Shown here piece after piece: positions 16,150-24,423 of a stretch of 64,000 nt of DNA. Position numbers and translations under genes: made by a program. Numbering within the stretch: position 1 is the stretch's first letter; every line of letters starts with the position of its first letter. Location: positions 186,001-250,000 of the forward strand of contig NZ_JBBCBW010000003.1 in the NCBI RefSeq assembly GCF_037204085.1, read 5' to 3'. Below the pieces are notes generated by a model. It did not search any database, was not told the DNA's origin, and saw nothing but the letters and a program-made list of their open reading frames with translations. The stretch is from Variovorax sp037204085. Lineage in GTDB: Bacteria > Pseudomonadota > Gammaproteobacteria > Burkholderiales > Burkholderiaceae_C.

Positions 16150-17778
16150 TCAGCGCTTGACCACATAGCGCGTCACCACGGGCGGCGACTCGCCGATGTG
16201 AAACGCCAGCCGCCGTTCGCGCAGGGCCATGTCGGCGGCCGTGGCGCGGTTGAAGCGGCGCAGGTGATCGGTCCAGCTTTCGTCGACGATCTCTTCCACG
16301 TAGCGGCCGGGCTCCGAGATGTCATGCAGCAGTTCCCAGCCGATGGCGCCCTGTCCGAGACGCGCGCGGCGGGTCTGGTGCATCACAAGGTGGAAGGCCG
16401 CCGCGCGTGCCGGGTCGATCATGTATTCGATGGTGATGACCACGCGGCCGTTTTCTTCGGGCGTTTCCGCGGGCGGGCCCGCCGCCCAGCCGGCGCGCGC
16501 GGGGCTCATGTCGGCCTCTTCGCCCGAGACGTCGGTTACCCAGCGCAGCGCCGCCAGCATCATCAGCGTGCCGCTCACCGCGGCAATTTCGAGGCTGGAG
16601 CGCAGGTTGGTGACGGTGGCCACCTGGCCCCACAGCGCCGCGCCGATCGCGCTCGCGCCCATGATGGCCATCTGGTAGGTCGACATGCCGCGCGCGCGCA
16701 CCCAGTCGGGCAGCGCCAGCTGCGCCGACACCGAGAGCGAGTTGGCCACGGTGATCCAGGCCATGCCGCCGAAGAACATGGCAGGCACCGCAACCCACGC
16801 GTTGGGTGCAAAGGCCATGACCGCGGTGGCAAGGGACTGCAGCATCGTCCCGCGCAGCACCAGCTGGTCGCGCCCCAGCGCCTGGCGCAGCCGCGGCAGG
16901 AACAGCACCGCGACGATCGCGCCCGAGCCCATGGCCGCCAGCAGCAGCGTGAAGGTGCCGGCACCGCCGCCCTCGAGGTTGCGCGCCAGGAGCGGCAGCA
17001 GCGCAAGCAGCGCGGTGGAGTGAAAGAAAAAGATCGTGATGCGAGAGAGCACCGCCCGCATGCGCTGCGACTGCCAGACGAACTGCACGCCCACGCGCAT
17101 CGCGCTGATGAGCCGCTCGCGCCCCAGCGGATTGGGCTTGTGCTCGCGCCGCCAGCGCAGCACCACGAAGCCTGAGGCCACCGACAGCACCGCGTTGAGC
17201 GCAAACACCCAGACGCTGCCCGCGCTGGCAATCAGCATGCCGGCCGTGAGCGGGCCGATGATGCGAGAGGCGTTCATCGCAATGCCGTTCAGGCCCAGCG
17301 CCGCCGGCAGCTGCGGCCGCGGCACCAGCTCGGGCACGATGGCCGAGAACACCGGCCAGCGCAGCGCCAGGCCGATGCCGTTGGCGAAAGTGAGTGCCAG
17401 CAAAAGCGGCGCGGTCATCATGTCCAGCGCAATGGCCGCGCACAGCACGATGGCCGTGCCCGCCAGCCAGAACTGCGTGGCCACCAGCCAGCGCCGGCGG
17501 TCGAGGATGTCGGCCAGCGCTCCGCTGGGCAGGCCCAGCAGGAACACCGGCAAGGTGGAGGCCGACTGCACCAGCGCCACCCAGATCGGCGAGGTGGTCA
17601 GCGAAGTCATCATCCACGCCGCCGCTACGTCGCTCATCCACATGCAGATGTTGGCGATGAGCCAGGTGCTCCACAGCATGCGGAACACGGGCAGCTTGAG
17701 CGGCTCCAGCGCCGCGAACTTCGGCGGCTGCGGCCGCGCTGGGGGAATGGGTGTCTCTTCGGGGGAAATCGGTGGCAT
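16150..17778 (-). CDS. MFS exporter (MFS_3 family) with C-terminal ABM-like domain
   Basis: A 542-residue protein. The first 420 or so residues hold about 12 transmembrane helices of the MFS_3 (enterobactin-exporter-like) group, with the A-motif-like GLPSGALADILDRRRW at about 84-100. The last 110 residues form a soluble domain (VVITIEYMIDPARAAAFH... followed by a Trp- and Arg-rich helix) that resembles the dimeric alpha/beta barrel of ABM-type monooxygenases. Efflux of a small molecule is likely; the substrate is unknown. It is transcribed toward the creatininase operon with a 147-base gap and starts 15 bases after the amino-acid permease stop. Confidence 0.8.
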   Translation of the reverse strand: MPPISPEETPIPPARPQPPKFAALEPLKLPVFRMLWSTWLIANICMWMSDVAAAWMMTSLTTSPIWVALVQSASTLPVFLLGLPSGALADILDRRRWLVATQFWLAGTAIVLCAAIALDMMTAPLLLALTFANGIGLALRWPVFSAIVPELVPRPQLPAALGLNGIAMNASRIIGPLTAGMLIASAGSVWVFALNAVLSVASGFVVLRWRREHKPNPLGRERLISAMRVGVQFVWQSQRMRAVLSRITIFFFHSTALLALLPLLARNLEGGGAGTFTLLLAAMGSGAIVAVLFLPRLRQALGRDQLVLRGTMLQSLATAVMAFAPNAWVAVPAMFFGGMAWITVANSLSVSAQLALPDWVRARGMSTYQMAIMGASAIGAALWGQVATVTNLRSSLEIAAVSGTLMMLAALRWVTDVSGEEADMSPARAGWAAGPPAETPEENGRVVITIEYMIDPARAAAFHLVMHQTRRARLGQGAIGWELLHDISEPGRYVEEIVDESWTDHLRRFNRATAADMALRERRLAFHIGESPPVVTRYVVKR

Positions 17779-17793
17779 GTCGCCCGATTGTGC

Positions 17794-18564
17794 CTATCCC
17801 CTGTCGCTGCGCGCCAGGCGGTGTTCGAGCCGCCGCAGCATCGTGGTGAGCACGAGCGTCATCACCCAGTACACCACCGAAATCGCAAGGTACGGCTCCC
17901 AATAGCGCGCATAGGCGCCCGCCACTGTGCGCGCGGCGTAGGCCAGTTCGGCCAAGCCAATCGCGGAGACCAGCGAGGTGTCTTTGAGCAAGGCGATCGC
18001 GTTGTTGCCAAGCGGCGGCAGCATGCGGCGAAAGGCTTGCGGCAGCACCACGTAGCGCATGACCTGCGCGGGTGTGAAGCCGATCGACCGGCCGGCATCG
18101 AACTGCCCGCGCGAGATCGACTGGATGCCGGCACGGAACACTTCGGAGATGTAGGCCGCCGAATTGAGCGTGAGCGCCACCACGCCCGAAATGAGCGCGC
18201 CGTGTTCCTGCTTGAGCGTACGCGCCAGGTCGCCGTCGATCAGGAGGCCCGTGCTCGGGTGAATGAACACCGGCATCACCGCGAAGTGGATCAGCAGGAT
18301 CTGCACGAAGAGCGGCGTGCCGCGAAAGAAGCTCACGTACACCGTGGCCGGCCAGCGCAGGAAGAACCGCGCAACCCACGTCCAGGGCGCATGGCGCGGC
18401 TGCGCGAGCCGCGCGAGCGCCAGGCACAGGCCCCAGCTTGCGCCCAGCAGCACGCACACCACCGTCATGCGCAGCGTCATCCAGGCGCCTTGCCAGAACA
18501 GGTCTTTGTATTCGACCAGGATGTCCCAGCGGAACCATCCGAACAACAGGATCGGCTGTTCCAT
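17794..18564 (-). CDS. Polar amino-acid ABC transporter permease (HisM/GltJ-type)
   Basis: A 256-residue permease with a typical HisM-family N-terminus, FFRGTPLFVQILLIHF at about residues 98-113, and the EAA loop GRSIGFTPAQVMRYVVLPQAFRRMLPPLGN. It carries an extra 30-residue segment between helices. The binding protein lies 38 bases upstream on the same strand. Neither a second permease nor an ATPase is encoded nearby, so the permease may form a homodimer and use an ATPase coded elsewhere. Confidence 0.88.
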   Translation of the reverse strand: MEQPILLFGWFRWDILVEYKDLFWQGAWMTLRMTVVCVLLGASWGLCLALARLAQPRHAPWTWVARFFLRWPATVYVSFFRGTPLFVQILLIHFAVMPVFIHPSTGLLIDGDLARTLKQEHGALISGVVALTLNSAAYISEVFRAGIQSISRGQFDAGRSIGFTPAQVMRYVVLPQAFRRMLPPLGNNAIALLKDTSLVSAIGLAELAYAARTVAGAYARYWEPYLAISVVYWVMTLVLTTMLRRLEHRLARSDRG

Positions 18565-18602
18565 CTAGTGCTCCCTTGCGCCCGGGCCGGACGTGCTGCT
18601 GC

Positions 18603-19361
18603 TCATCGGGCGTTCGGGTCCTTGTTGAACCACTTCTTGTAGATCGTGTTGTAGCTGCCGTCGGCGCGAATCGCAGCCAGGCCGGCCGTGAGCTTGTCGA
18701 GCAGCGCCTTGTCGCCCTTCTTCACCACGATGCCGAAGCCCTCTTCAGGGAAGGACTTGTCGTCGATGGTCTTGAGATCGGGGTTTTGTGCCACGCGGTA
18801 GGCGATCACGCCGTTGTCGCCCATGGCGGCATCGACACCGCCGCCGGCCAGTTCCGAAATGATGAGCGGGGTGCTCTCGAAGCGGCGGATGTTGGGGCTG
18901 GTCTTGCCGAACTCGCGCGAGGCGATGTCGTCGGCGGTGGAGGCGCTCACCACGGCAATCTTCTTGCCGGCGAGGTCCTTCAGCGACGCGACCGTGCTGC
19001 TCTTCGGCAGTGCGATGAGCTGTCGTGCCGCAAAGTAGGGCGGCGTGAAGTCGTAGCTCTGCTTGCGCTTCTCGTTGATGGTCACGCCCGAGATCACCAG
19101 GTCGACGTCGCCGTTGTTGAGCGCGCCGAAGATGCCGGTGAACGGCGTGTTGACCACCTTGATCTTCAGGCCCTGCTGCTTGGCAATGGCGTTGATGATG
19201 TCGATGTCGAAGCCGACGATCTGCTTGTCCTTGTTCTCGAAGGCGAAGGGCGCGTAGGTGGCGCTCGAGGCCACGGTGAGTTCGCGGTTCTGTGCCTGGG
19301 CGCCGAAGGCGAGCGTGGCGGCGGCAAGGCCGAGCGCCAGGGCGCGGCGGATGGAGTTCAT
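18603..19361 (-). CDS. Amino-acid ABC transporter substrate-binding protein
   Basis: A 252-residue SBP_bac_3 protein with a signal peptide cleaved near residue 23 (LAFGAQAQ). The mature protein begins with the family pattern ATYAPFAFENKDKQIVGFDIDIINAIA and has GVTINEKRKQSYDFTPPYF in the first lobe. The start at 19361 is supported by the Shine-Dalgarno AGGAAGAAG. Polar amino acids are the usual ligands; the specific one cannot be told. The permease gene follows. Confidence 0.9.
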   Translation of the reverse strand: MNSIRRALALGLAAATLAFGAQAQNRELTVASSATYAPFAFENKDKQIVGFDIDIINAIAKQQGLKIKVVNTPFTGIFGALNNGDVDLVISGVTINEKRKQSYDFTPPYFAARQLIALPKSSTVASLKDLAGKKIAVVSASTADDIASREFGKTSPNIRRFESTPLIISELAGGGVDAAMGDNGVIAYRVAQNPDLKTIDDKSFPEEGFGIVVKKGDKALLDKLTAGLAAIRADGSYNTIYKKWFNKDPNAR

Positions 19362-19420
19362 GGAGCTTCTTCCTCTTGTCCGCCAATGGGGCGGCATGTG
19401 TCTGTGGTGGGCGGGAATTC

Positions 19421-19499
19421 TAGGTTGCAGCTAGCGTGCCAGGCGTCTAGGTTGCACTAGCGTGCCAAGCGTCTAAGTTGCACTACCGTGCCAAGTGCC
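19421..19499. repeat. Three-copy 26-27-base tandem repeat
   Basis: Units 19421-19447, 19448-19473 and 19474-19499 share TARGTTGCA...CTASCGTGCCARGYGYC. The third unit contains the stop codon and last codons of the Lrp-family gene on the minus strand, while the first two lie between it and the binding-protein gene. Such arrays usually arise by slipped replication. No palindrome or spacer structure suggests CRISPR. Confidence 0.8.
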
Positions 19500-19959
19500 C
19501 GAGCGGCCAGGCGCTGCTGGCCTTCACCTCCCCCAGCGAGAAGCTGGTGTGCAGGTCTTTCACGTTGGGCAGGTTCATCAGGTGGCGCCGCGCGAAGGCC
19601 GAGAAGCTGTCGAGGTCTTGCGCCACCACCTGCAGCTCGAAGGTGCCGGTGCCGCTGATGTAGTGGCAGGCCACCACCTCGGGCAGCTTGCGGATGGCGT
19701 CCTCGAGTTGCTGGGTGGCGTCGTGCGTCACACGTTCGGTGTCCACTCGCACGAAAGCGAGCACGCCAAGCCCGATCTTGTGGCGGTCGATCTCGGCGTG
19801 ATAGCCCTTGATGAAGCCGGCATCTTCCAGCGCGCGCACCCGGCGCCAGCAGGGTGCGGCCGAAAGGCCTACGCGCTGCGCAAGCTCGGCATTCGTCAGG
19901 CGGCCATCTGCCTGCAGTTCTTGCAGGATTGCAAGGTCGAACTTGTCAATGCTTTCCAT
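19483..19959 (-). CDS. Lrp/AsnC-family transcriptional regulator
   Basis: A 158-residue protein with the N-terminal Lrp helix-turn-helix (DKFDLAILQELQADGRLTNAELAQRVGLSAAPCWRRVRAL, residues 4-42) and a C-terminal RAM domain with CHYISGTGTFELQV. ATG 19959 is chosen because the next upstream in-frame start would add 29 unrelated residues. It is transcribed away from the indolepyruvate oxidoreductase gene, which it probably controls in response to an amino acid. The last codons (GHLAR) come from the third unit of a tandem repeat, hinting that the C-terminus has drifted. Confidence 0.88.
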   Translation of the reverse strand: MESIDKFDLAILQELQADGRLTNAELAQRVGLSAAPCWRRVRALEDAGFIKGYHAEIDRHKIGLGVLAFVRVDTERVTHDATQQLEDAIRKLPEVVACHYISGTGTFELQVVAQDLDSFSAFARRHLMNLPNVKDLHTSFSLGEVKASSAWPLGHLAR

Positions 19960-19967
19960 AAGCGCCG

Positions 19968-19993
19968 ATCTTAAGCAAGATTCTTTCTGAAAG
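19968..19993. promoter_or_regulatory. Possible Lrp-type binding dyads in the divergent lrp/oxidoreductase region
   Basis: ATCTT, four bases, AAGAT (19968-19981) is followed by the palindrome CTTTC T GAAAG (19983-19993). They lie 10-35 bases before the Lrp start and in the 179-base divergent gap. Lrp proteins bind several loosely similar A/T-rich dyads, so these are candidate sites. Assignment is by position and symmetry only. Confidence 0.35.
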
Positions 19994-20138
19994 GCGGTTT
20001 TTCGAGGCGAAGAACGCAAACACCTGTCGCTGGCCCCGGCATACACTTTGCGTGATCATGGGCTCGCGCCCGACCCGGGCACAGACCCACACCCATCAGC
20101 CAGGCCCACAAGGCCCTGCCACACGGAGACAGACAAAC

Positions 20139-23100
20139 ATGAACGCACCGTTGCCCGAGCACATCCGCAAGGCGCTGGAAACCGTCACGCTCGACGACAA
20201 ATACAGCCTCGACTACGGCCGGGCCTTCATGAGCGGGGTGCAGGCGCTGGTCAAGCTGCCCATGCTGCAGCGGCTGCGCGACCAGCAGGCCGGCAAGAAC
20301 ACCGCGGGCTTCATCAGCGGCTATCGTGGCTCTCCGCTCGGCGGCTATGACCAGGCGCTATGGAAGGCCAGCAAGTTCCTGAAGGAACAGAACATCGTCT
20401 TCCAGCCCGGCGTGAATGAAGAGCTTGCCGCCACGGCGCTCTGGGGCACCCAGCAACTGGGCTTCTCGCCCGCGGGCACCAACAAGTTCGACGGCGTCTT
20501 CGGCATCTGGTACGGCAAGGGCCCGGGCGTGGACCGCTGCTCCGACGTTTTCAAGCACGCCAACATGGCCGGCACCACCGAATGGGGCGGAGTGATTGCA
20601 GTAGCGGGCGACGACCATATTTCGAAGAGCAGCACGGCCGCGCACCAGAGCGACCACATCTTCAAGGCTTGCGGCACGCCGGTGTTCTTTCCGGCCAATG
20701 TGCAAGAAATATTGGACCTGGGCATTCACGCCTTTGCGATGAGCCGCTTCTCGGGCATCTGGTCGGGCATGAAGACGATCCAGGAAATCGTCGAGTCGAG
20801 CGCCACGGCCATGATCGATCCGGACCGCGTCGAGATCGTCATTCCCACCGATTTCCAGATGCCGCCCGGCGGCCTGCACATTCGCTGGCCCGACCACGCG
20901 CTCGAGCAAGAGGCGCGCCTCATGCACTACAAGTGGTACGCCGCGCTGGCCTACATTCGCGCCAATCGGCTCAACCACAACGTGATCGAAGGGCCGAACG
21001 ACCGCTTCGGCATCATGGCCAGCGGCAAGGCCTACAACGACACGCGCCAGGCGTTGATCGACCTCGGCCTGGACGACGCCACCTGCCGCCAACTGGGCAT
21101 CCGGCTGCACAAGGTGGGCGTGGTGTGGCCGCTGGAGGCGCAGCTCACGCGCGACTTTGCCACCGGCCTGCAGGAAATCCTGGTGGTCGAGGAAAAGCGC
21201 CAGGTCATCGAATACCAGCTGAAGGAAGAGCTCTACAACTGGCGTGCCGACGTGCGGCCCAACGTGCTCGGCAAGTTCAACGAGCTCGACGGCGATTTTT
21301 CCGGCGGCGAATGGGCCATGCCCAACCCCACCGCCAACACGCTGCTGCGCGCCAATGCCGACCTGAACCCCGCGCTCATCGCCAAAGCCATTGCCCAGCG
21401 CCTGCGCAAGCTCGGCATCCTGGACCAGGCCGGCGCCGACATGCATGCGCGCATCGATGCGCAGATCGCCATCCTCGAAGCCAAGGAGCGCTCGATGGAA
21501 GCGCTCAAGGTGGGCGGCGTGCAAGGCGCCGACCGCCAGCCGTGGTTCTGCTCGGGCTGCCCGCACAACACCAGCACGGTGGTGCCAGAGGGCTCGCGCG
21601 CCATGGGCGGCATCGGCTGCCACTTCATGGCCACCTGGATGGACCGCTCCACCATCGGCTTCACGCAGATGGGCGGCGAGGGCGTGCCGTGGGTGGGCCA
21701 GCAGCCTTTCACCACCGATCAGCACATCTTCGCGAACCTGGGCGACGGCACGTATTTCCATAGCGGCCTGCTCGCCATTCGCCAGAGCATTGCCGCGGGC
21801 GTGAACATCACCTACAAGATTCTCTACAACGACGCCGTGGCCATGACCGGCGGCCAGCAGGTCGGCGAGCGGCCCGAGGGCCACTCGGTGCTGCAGATTG
21901 CCGAAAGCCTGCATGCCGAAGGCGCGAAGAAGGTCGTCATCGTGACCGACGAGCCCGAGAAGTACGAGGGCGTGAACATCCCCGGCGACCACGTGGCAGT
22001 GAAGCACCGCGATCTGCTGGACGACATCCAGCGCGAGTTCCGCGCGATTGCCGGCACCACTGCCATCATCTACGACCAGACCTGCGCCACGGAAAAGCGC
22101 CGCCGCCGCAAGCGGGGCACGGCTGTCGACCCGGCCAAGCGCGTGGTCATCAACGATCTGGTCTGCGAAGGCTGCGGCGATTGCAGCGTAAAGAGCAACT
22201 GCCTGTCGGTGGAGCCGCTCGAGACCGAGTTCGGCCGCAAGCGCACCATCAACCAGAGCAGCTGCAACAAGGACATGAGCTGCCTCAAGGGCTTCTGCCC
22301 GAGCTTCGTCACCGTCGAAGGCGGCCAGCTCAAGAAGAAGGCGAAGAACAAGACCGATACGCCGCTCGAACTCGGCGCGCTGCCCGACCCGGCCGTGCCG
22401 GTGCTGGCCCGCGACCAGGTGTGGGGCATCGTGGTGGCCGGCGTCGGCGGCACGGGCGTCATCACCATCGGCCAACTGCTGGGCATGGCGGCGCACATCG
22501 AGGGCAAGGGCATCGTCACGCAGGACGCGGCCGGCCTCGCACAAAAGGGCGGCGCCACGTGGAGCCATGCACTCATCGGTGAATCGCAGGACGCGATCCG
22601 CACCACGCGCGTCGGCACCGCTGCGGCCGACCTGATTCTGGCGGCCGACCCGCTGGTGGCGGTAAACGCCGAAACCCTGGCGCGCATGCGCGAAGGGCGC
22701 ACGCACGTGGCGCTCAACACGCACAGCACGCCCACGGCCGCCTTTGTGCGCAACGCCAACTGGGTCAATCCGCAAGACGACTGCGCGAACCAGATCGCAC
22801 GCGTCGTGGGCACCGATGCGCTCGGCACCTTCGATGCGGACGCGGCCGCCACCACGCTCATGGGCGACAGCCTCTACGCCAACCCGATGCTGCTGGGCTT
22901 TGCCTGGCAAAAGGGCTGGATCCCGCTGGCGCTCGAGTCGCTGCTGCGCGCCATCGAACTCAACGCCGTGGCGGTCGAGAACAACAAGACCGCTTTCGCC
23001 TGGGGCCGCCAGGCGGCGGTCAACCCGGGGGCGCTGCAAAAGCGCGTGCGCCCCGGCCAGGTCATCGAGTTCAAGAAGCGTGAAACCGTCGAAAGCCTGG

Positions 23101-23747
23101 TGGCGCGCCGGGTTGAATTTCTCACTGGCTACCAGAACGCGGCCTATGCCGATGAATACCGGCAGTTCGTGGGCAAGGTGCAGCAGGCCGAATCGGCACT
23201 GGGCAAGACCGCGCTGACCGAAACGGTCGCCCGCTACCTGTTCAAGCTGATGGCGTACAAGGACGAGTACGAAGTGGCGCGCCTGCACACCGACCGCAGC
23301 TTCCTGGAGCGGGTCGAGGGCATGTTCGAGGGCGAGATGGGCAAGGACTTCAAGCTCAACTACCACCTCGCCCCGCCCATCATCGCCAAGAAGAACACCA
23401 AGGGCGAGCTGCAGAAGCAGCAATTCGGCCCGTGGATGCTCTCCGGCTTCAGGCTGCTGGCCCGGCTCAAGGGCCTGCGCGGCACGGCCCTGGACATCTT
23501 CGGCCGCACCGAAGAGCGCAAGACCGAGCGCGCGCTCATCGGCGAATACCGCGCGAGCATCGAAGAGGTGATTGCCGGCCTGCGCGCCGAGAACCACGCG
23601 CTGGCGCTGGAGATTGCCAGCCTGCCCGAGCAGATTCGCGGCTACGGCCATGTGAAGGAGCGCAACCTGGCCGCTGCCCGCACCCGCTGGAGCGAATTGC
23701 TCGCCAAGTGGCGCAACCCGCAATCGGCGCAGCGCGCGGCAGCCTGA
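20139..23747 (+). CDS. Fused indolepyruvate ferredoxin oxidoreductase
   Basis: A 1202-residue single-chain 2-oxoacid:ferredoxin oxidoreductase. The N-terminal half contains the pyrimidine and TPP-binding domains (GCPHNTS and GGIGCHFMATWMDR at about 475-505). A cysteine-rich stretch at about 673-720 (CEGCGDC...CNKDMSCLKGFC) can bind iron-sulfur clusters, and a gamma domain begins near 764 (GVGGTGVITIGQLLG). Such fused enzymes oxidatively decarboxylate arylpyruvates to aryl-acetyl-CoA in aromatic amino-acid breakdown. ATG 20139 has a GGAGAC Shine-Dalgarno; an earlier ATG at 20058 lacks one. A divergent Lrp gene suggests amino-acid-responsive control. Confidence 0.9.
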   Translation: MNAPLPEHIRKALETVTLDDKYSLDYGRAFMSGVQALVKLPMLQRLRDQQAGKNTAGFISGYRGSPLGGYDQALWKASKFLKEQNIVFQPGVNEELAATALWGTQQLGFSPAGTNKFDGVFGIWYGKGPGVDRCSDVFKHANMAGTTEWGGVIAVAGDDHISKSSTAAHQSDHIFKACGTPVFFPANVQEILDLGIHAFAMSRFSGIWSGMKTIQEIVESSATAMIDPDRVEIVIPTDFQMPPGGLHIRWPDHALEQEARLMHYKWYAALAYIRANRLNHNVIEGPNDRFGIMASGKAYNDTRQALIDLGLDDATCRQLGIRLHKVGVVWPLEAQLTRDFATGLQEILVVEEKRQVIEYQLKEELYNWRADVRPNVLGKFNELDGDFSGGEWAMPNPTANTLLRANADLNPALIAKAIAQRLRKLGILDQAGADMHARIDAQIAILEAKERSMEALKVGGVQGADRQPWFCSGCPHNTSTVVPEGSRAMGGIGCHFMATWMDRSTIGFTQMGGEGVPWVGQQPFTTDQHIFANLGDGTYFHSGLLAIRQSIAAGVNITYKILYNDAVAMTGGQQVGERPEGHSVLQIAESLHAEGAKKVVIVTDEPEKYEGVNIPGDHVAVKHRDLLDDIQREFRAIAGTTAIIYDQTCATEKRRRRKRGTAVDPAKRVVINDLVCEGCGDCSVKSNCLSVEPLETEFGRKRTINQSSCNKDMSCLKGFCPSFVTVEGGQLKKKAKNKTDTPLELGALPDPAVPVLARDQVWGIVVAGVGGTGVITIGQLLGMAAHIEGKGIVTQDAAGLAQKGGATWSHALIGESQDAIRTTRVGTAAADLILAADPLVAVNAETLARMREGRTHVALNTHSTPTAAFVRNANWVNPQDDCANQIARVVGTDALGTFDADAAATTLMGDSLYANPMLLGFAWQKGWIPLALESLLRAIELNAVAVENNKTAFAWGRQAAVNPGALQKRVRPGQVIEFKKRETVESLVARRVEFLTGYQNAAYADEYRQFVGKVQQAESALGKTALTETVARYLFKLMAYKDEYEVARLHTDRSFLERVEGMFEGEMGKDFKLNYHLAPPIIAKKNTKGELQKQQFGPWMLSGFRLLARLKGLRGTALDIFGRTEERKTERALIGEYRASIEEVIAGLRAENHALALEIASLPEQIRGYGHVKERNLAAARTRWSELLAKWRNPQSAQRAAA

Positions 23748-23754
23748 TTTTTTA

Positions 23755-23812
23755 GGGAGCAGCCGGCCTGCGGCTGTGCTTTGCTCCCGAAAAGATAGCG
23801 CCAGAGGCGCGC
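23755..23812. other. Structured intergenic sequence after the oxidoreductase gene
   Basis: GGGAGCA (23755-23761) pairs with TGCTCCC (23782-23788), and an inner AGCCG/CGGCT pair extends the hairpin. A second hairpin GCGCC AGA GGCGC follows. No U-tract follows on the plus strand, so it is not a classical terminator; it may be a REP-like unit or an RNA-stabilising hairpin. The gap 23748-24006 (259 bases) contains no gene. Confidence 0.4.
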
Positions 23813-24006
23813 CCCAAGCCCTGGAAAGCCCTGCCCGGCGCGCCGGATAAGCGCGCGGAGCGGGGCATTGCCACGAATACAATGCCCGCTGCTGTGCGCG
23901 GCCGATGCCGCTTCACGCTCTGACTCGCGGCCTTTTCCACGGGGCCGCGGAACCGCGGGCCCGTTCCGCGCTTCTGACATTCCTCTTCTCTCTGCTGGAG
24001 ACTCTC

Positions 24007-24339
24007 TTGTTCATTTCCTCTGCTTTCGCCCAAACCGCGCCCGCTGCTTCCGGCGGTGGCGACATGTTGTCCTCGCTCGGGAGCATGCTGCCCCTGGTGC
24101 TGATGTTCGTGGTGCTGTATTTCGTGATGATCCGCCCGCAAATGAAGCGCCAGAAAGAAGCCCGCGCCATGATCGAGGCGCTCGCCAAGGGTGACGAAGT
24201 GGCAACGGCCGGCGGCGTGCTCGGCAAGATCACGTCGCTCGGCGACCAGTACCTCGGCCTCGAAATCGCCAATGGCGTGGAGATCAAGATCCAGCGCAGC
24301 GCTGTGGTCCAGGTCTTGCCCAAGGGCGCCGTCAAGTAA
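24007..24339 (+). CDS. yajC: Preprotein translocase subunit YajC
   Basis: A 110-residue YajC with one transmembrane helix (LPLVLMFVVLYFVMIRP, about residues 27-43) followed by MKRQKEARAMIEALAKGDEVATAGGVLGKI, the family signature. TTG 24007 is taken as start since it gives the usual 110-residue length, has GGAG about 9 bases upstream, and earlier starts add unrelated residues. YajC joins SecDF in the holo-translocon. secD follows after 84 bases. queA and tgt, often found before yajC in other bacteria, are absent here. Confidence 0.92.
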   Translation: MFISSAFAQTAPAASGGGDMLSSLGSMLPLVLMFVVLYFVMIRPQMKRQKEARAMIEALAKGDEVATAGGVLGKITSLGDQYLGLEIANGVEIKIQRSAVVQVLPKGAVK

Positions 24340-24423
24340 GCAATAAATGCGTGGCCCGGCCTTGCGCTTTGTGGAGCAAGGCCTCAAGTCACGCCGTGTT
24401 TCGTTTCTGAAAAGCGCTTTCTC

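Noticed and set aside
19421..19499. Short direct repeats considered as a CRISPR remnant
   Set aside because: Units are contiguous with no spacers and no cas genes are near; it is a simple tandem repeat.
20358..23882. Antisense open frame of over 1100 codons opposite the indolepyruvate oxidoreductase gene
   Set aside because: The plus-strand gene has clear catalytic and iron-sulfur motifs; the antisense frame has low-complexity composition typical of shadow frames.
23878..23883. TACAAT as the yajC promoter -10
   Set aside because: No acceptable -35 at 16-18 bases upstream; the hexamer alone is too weak to call.
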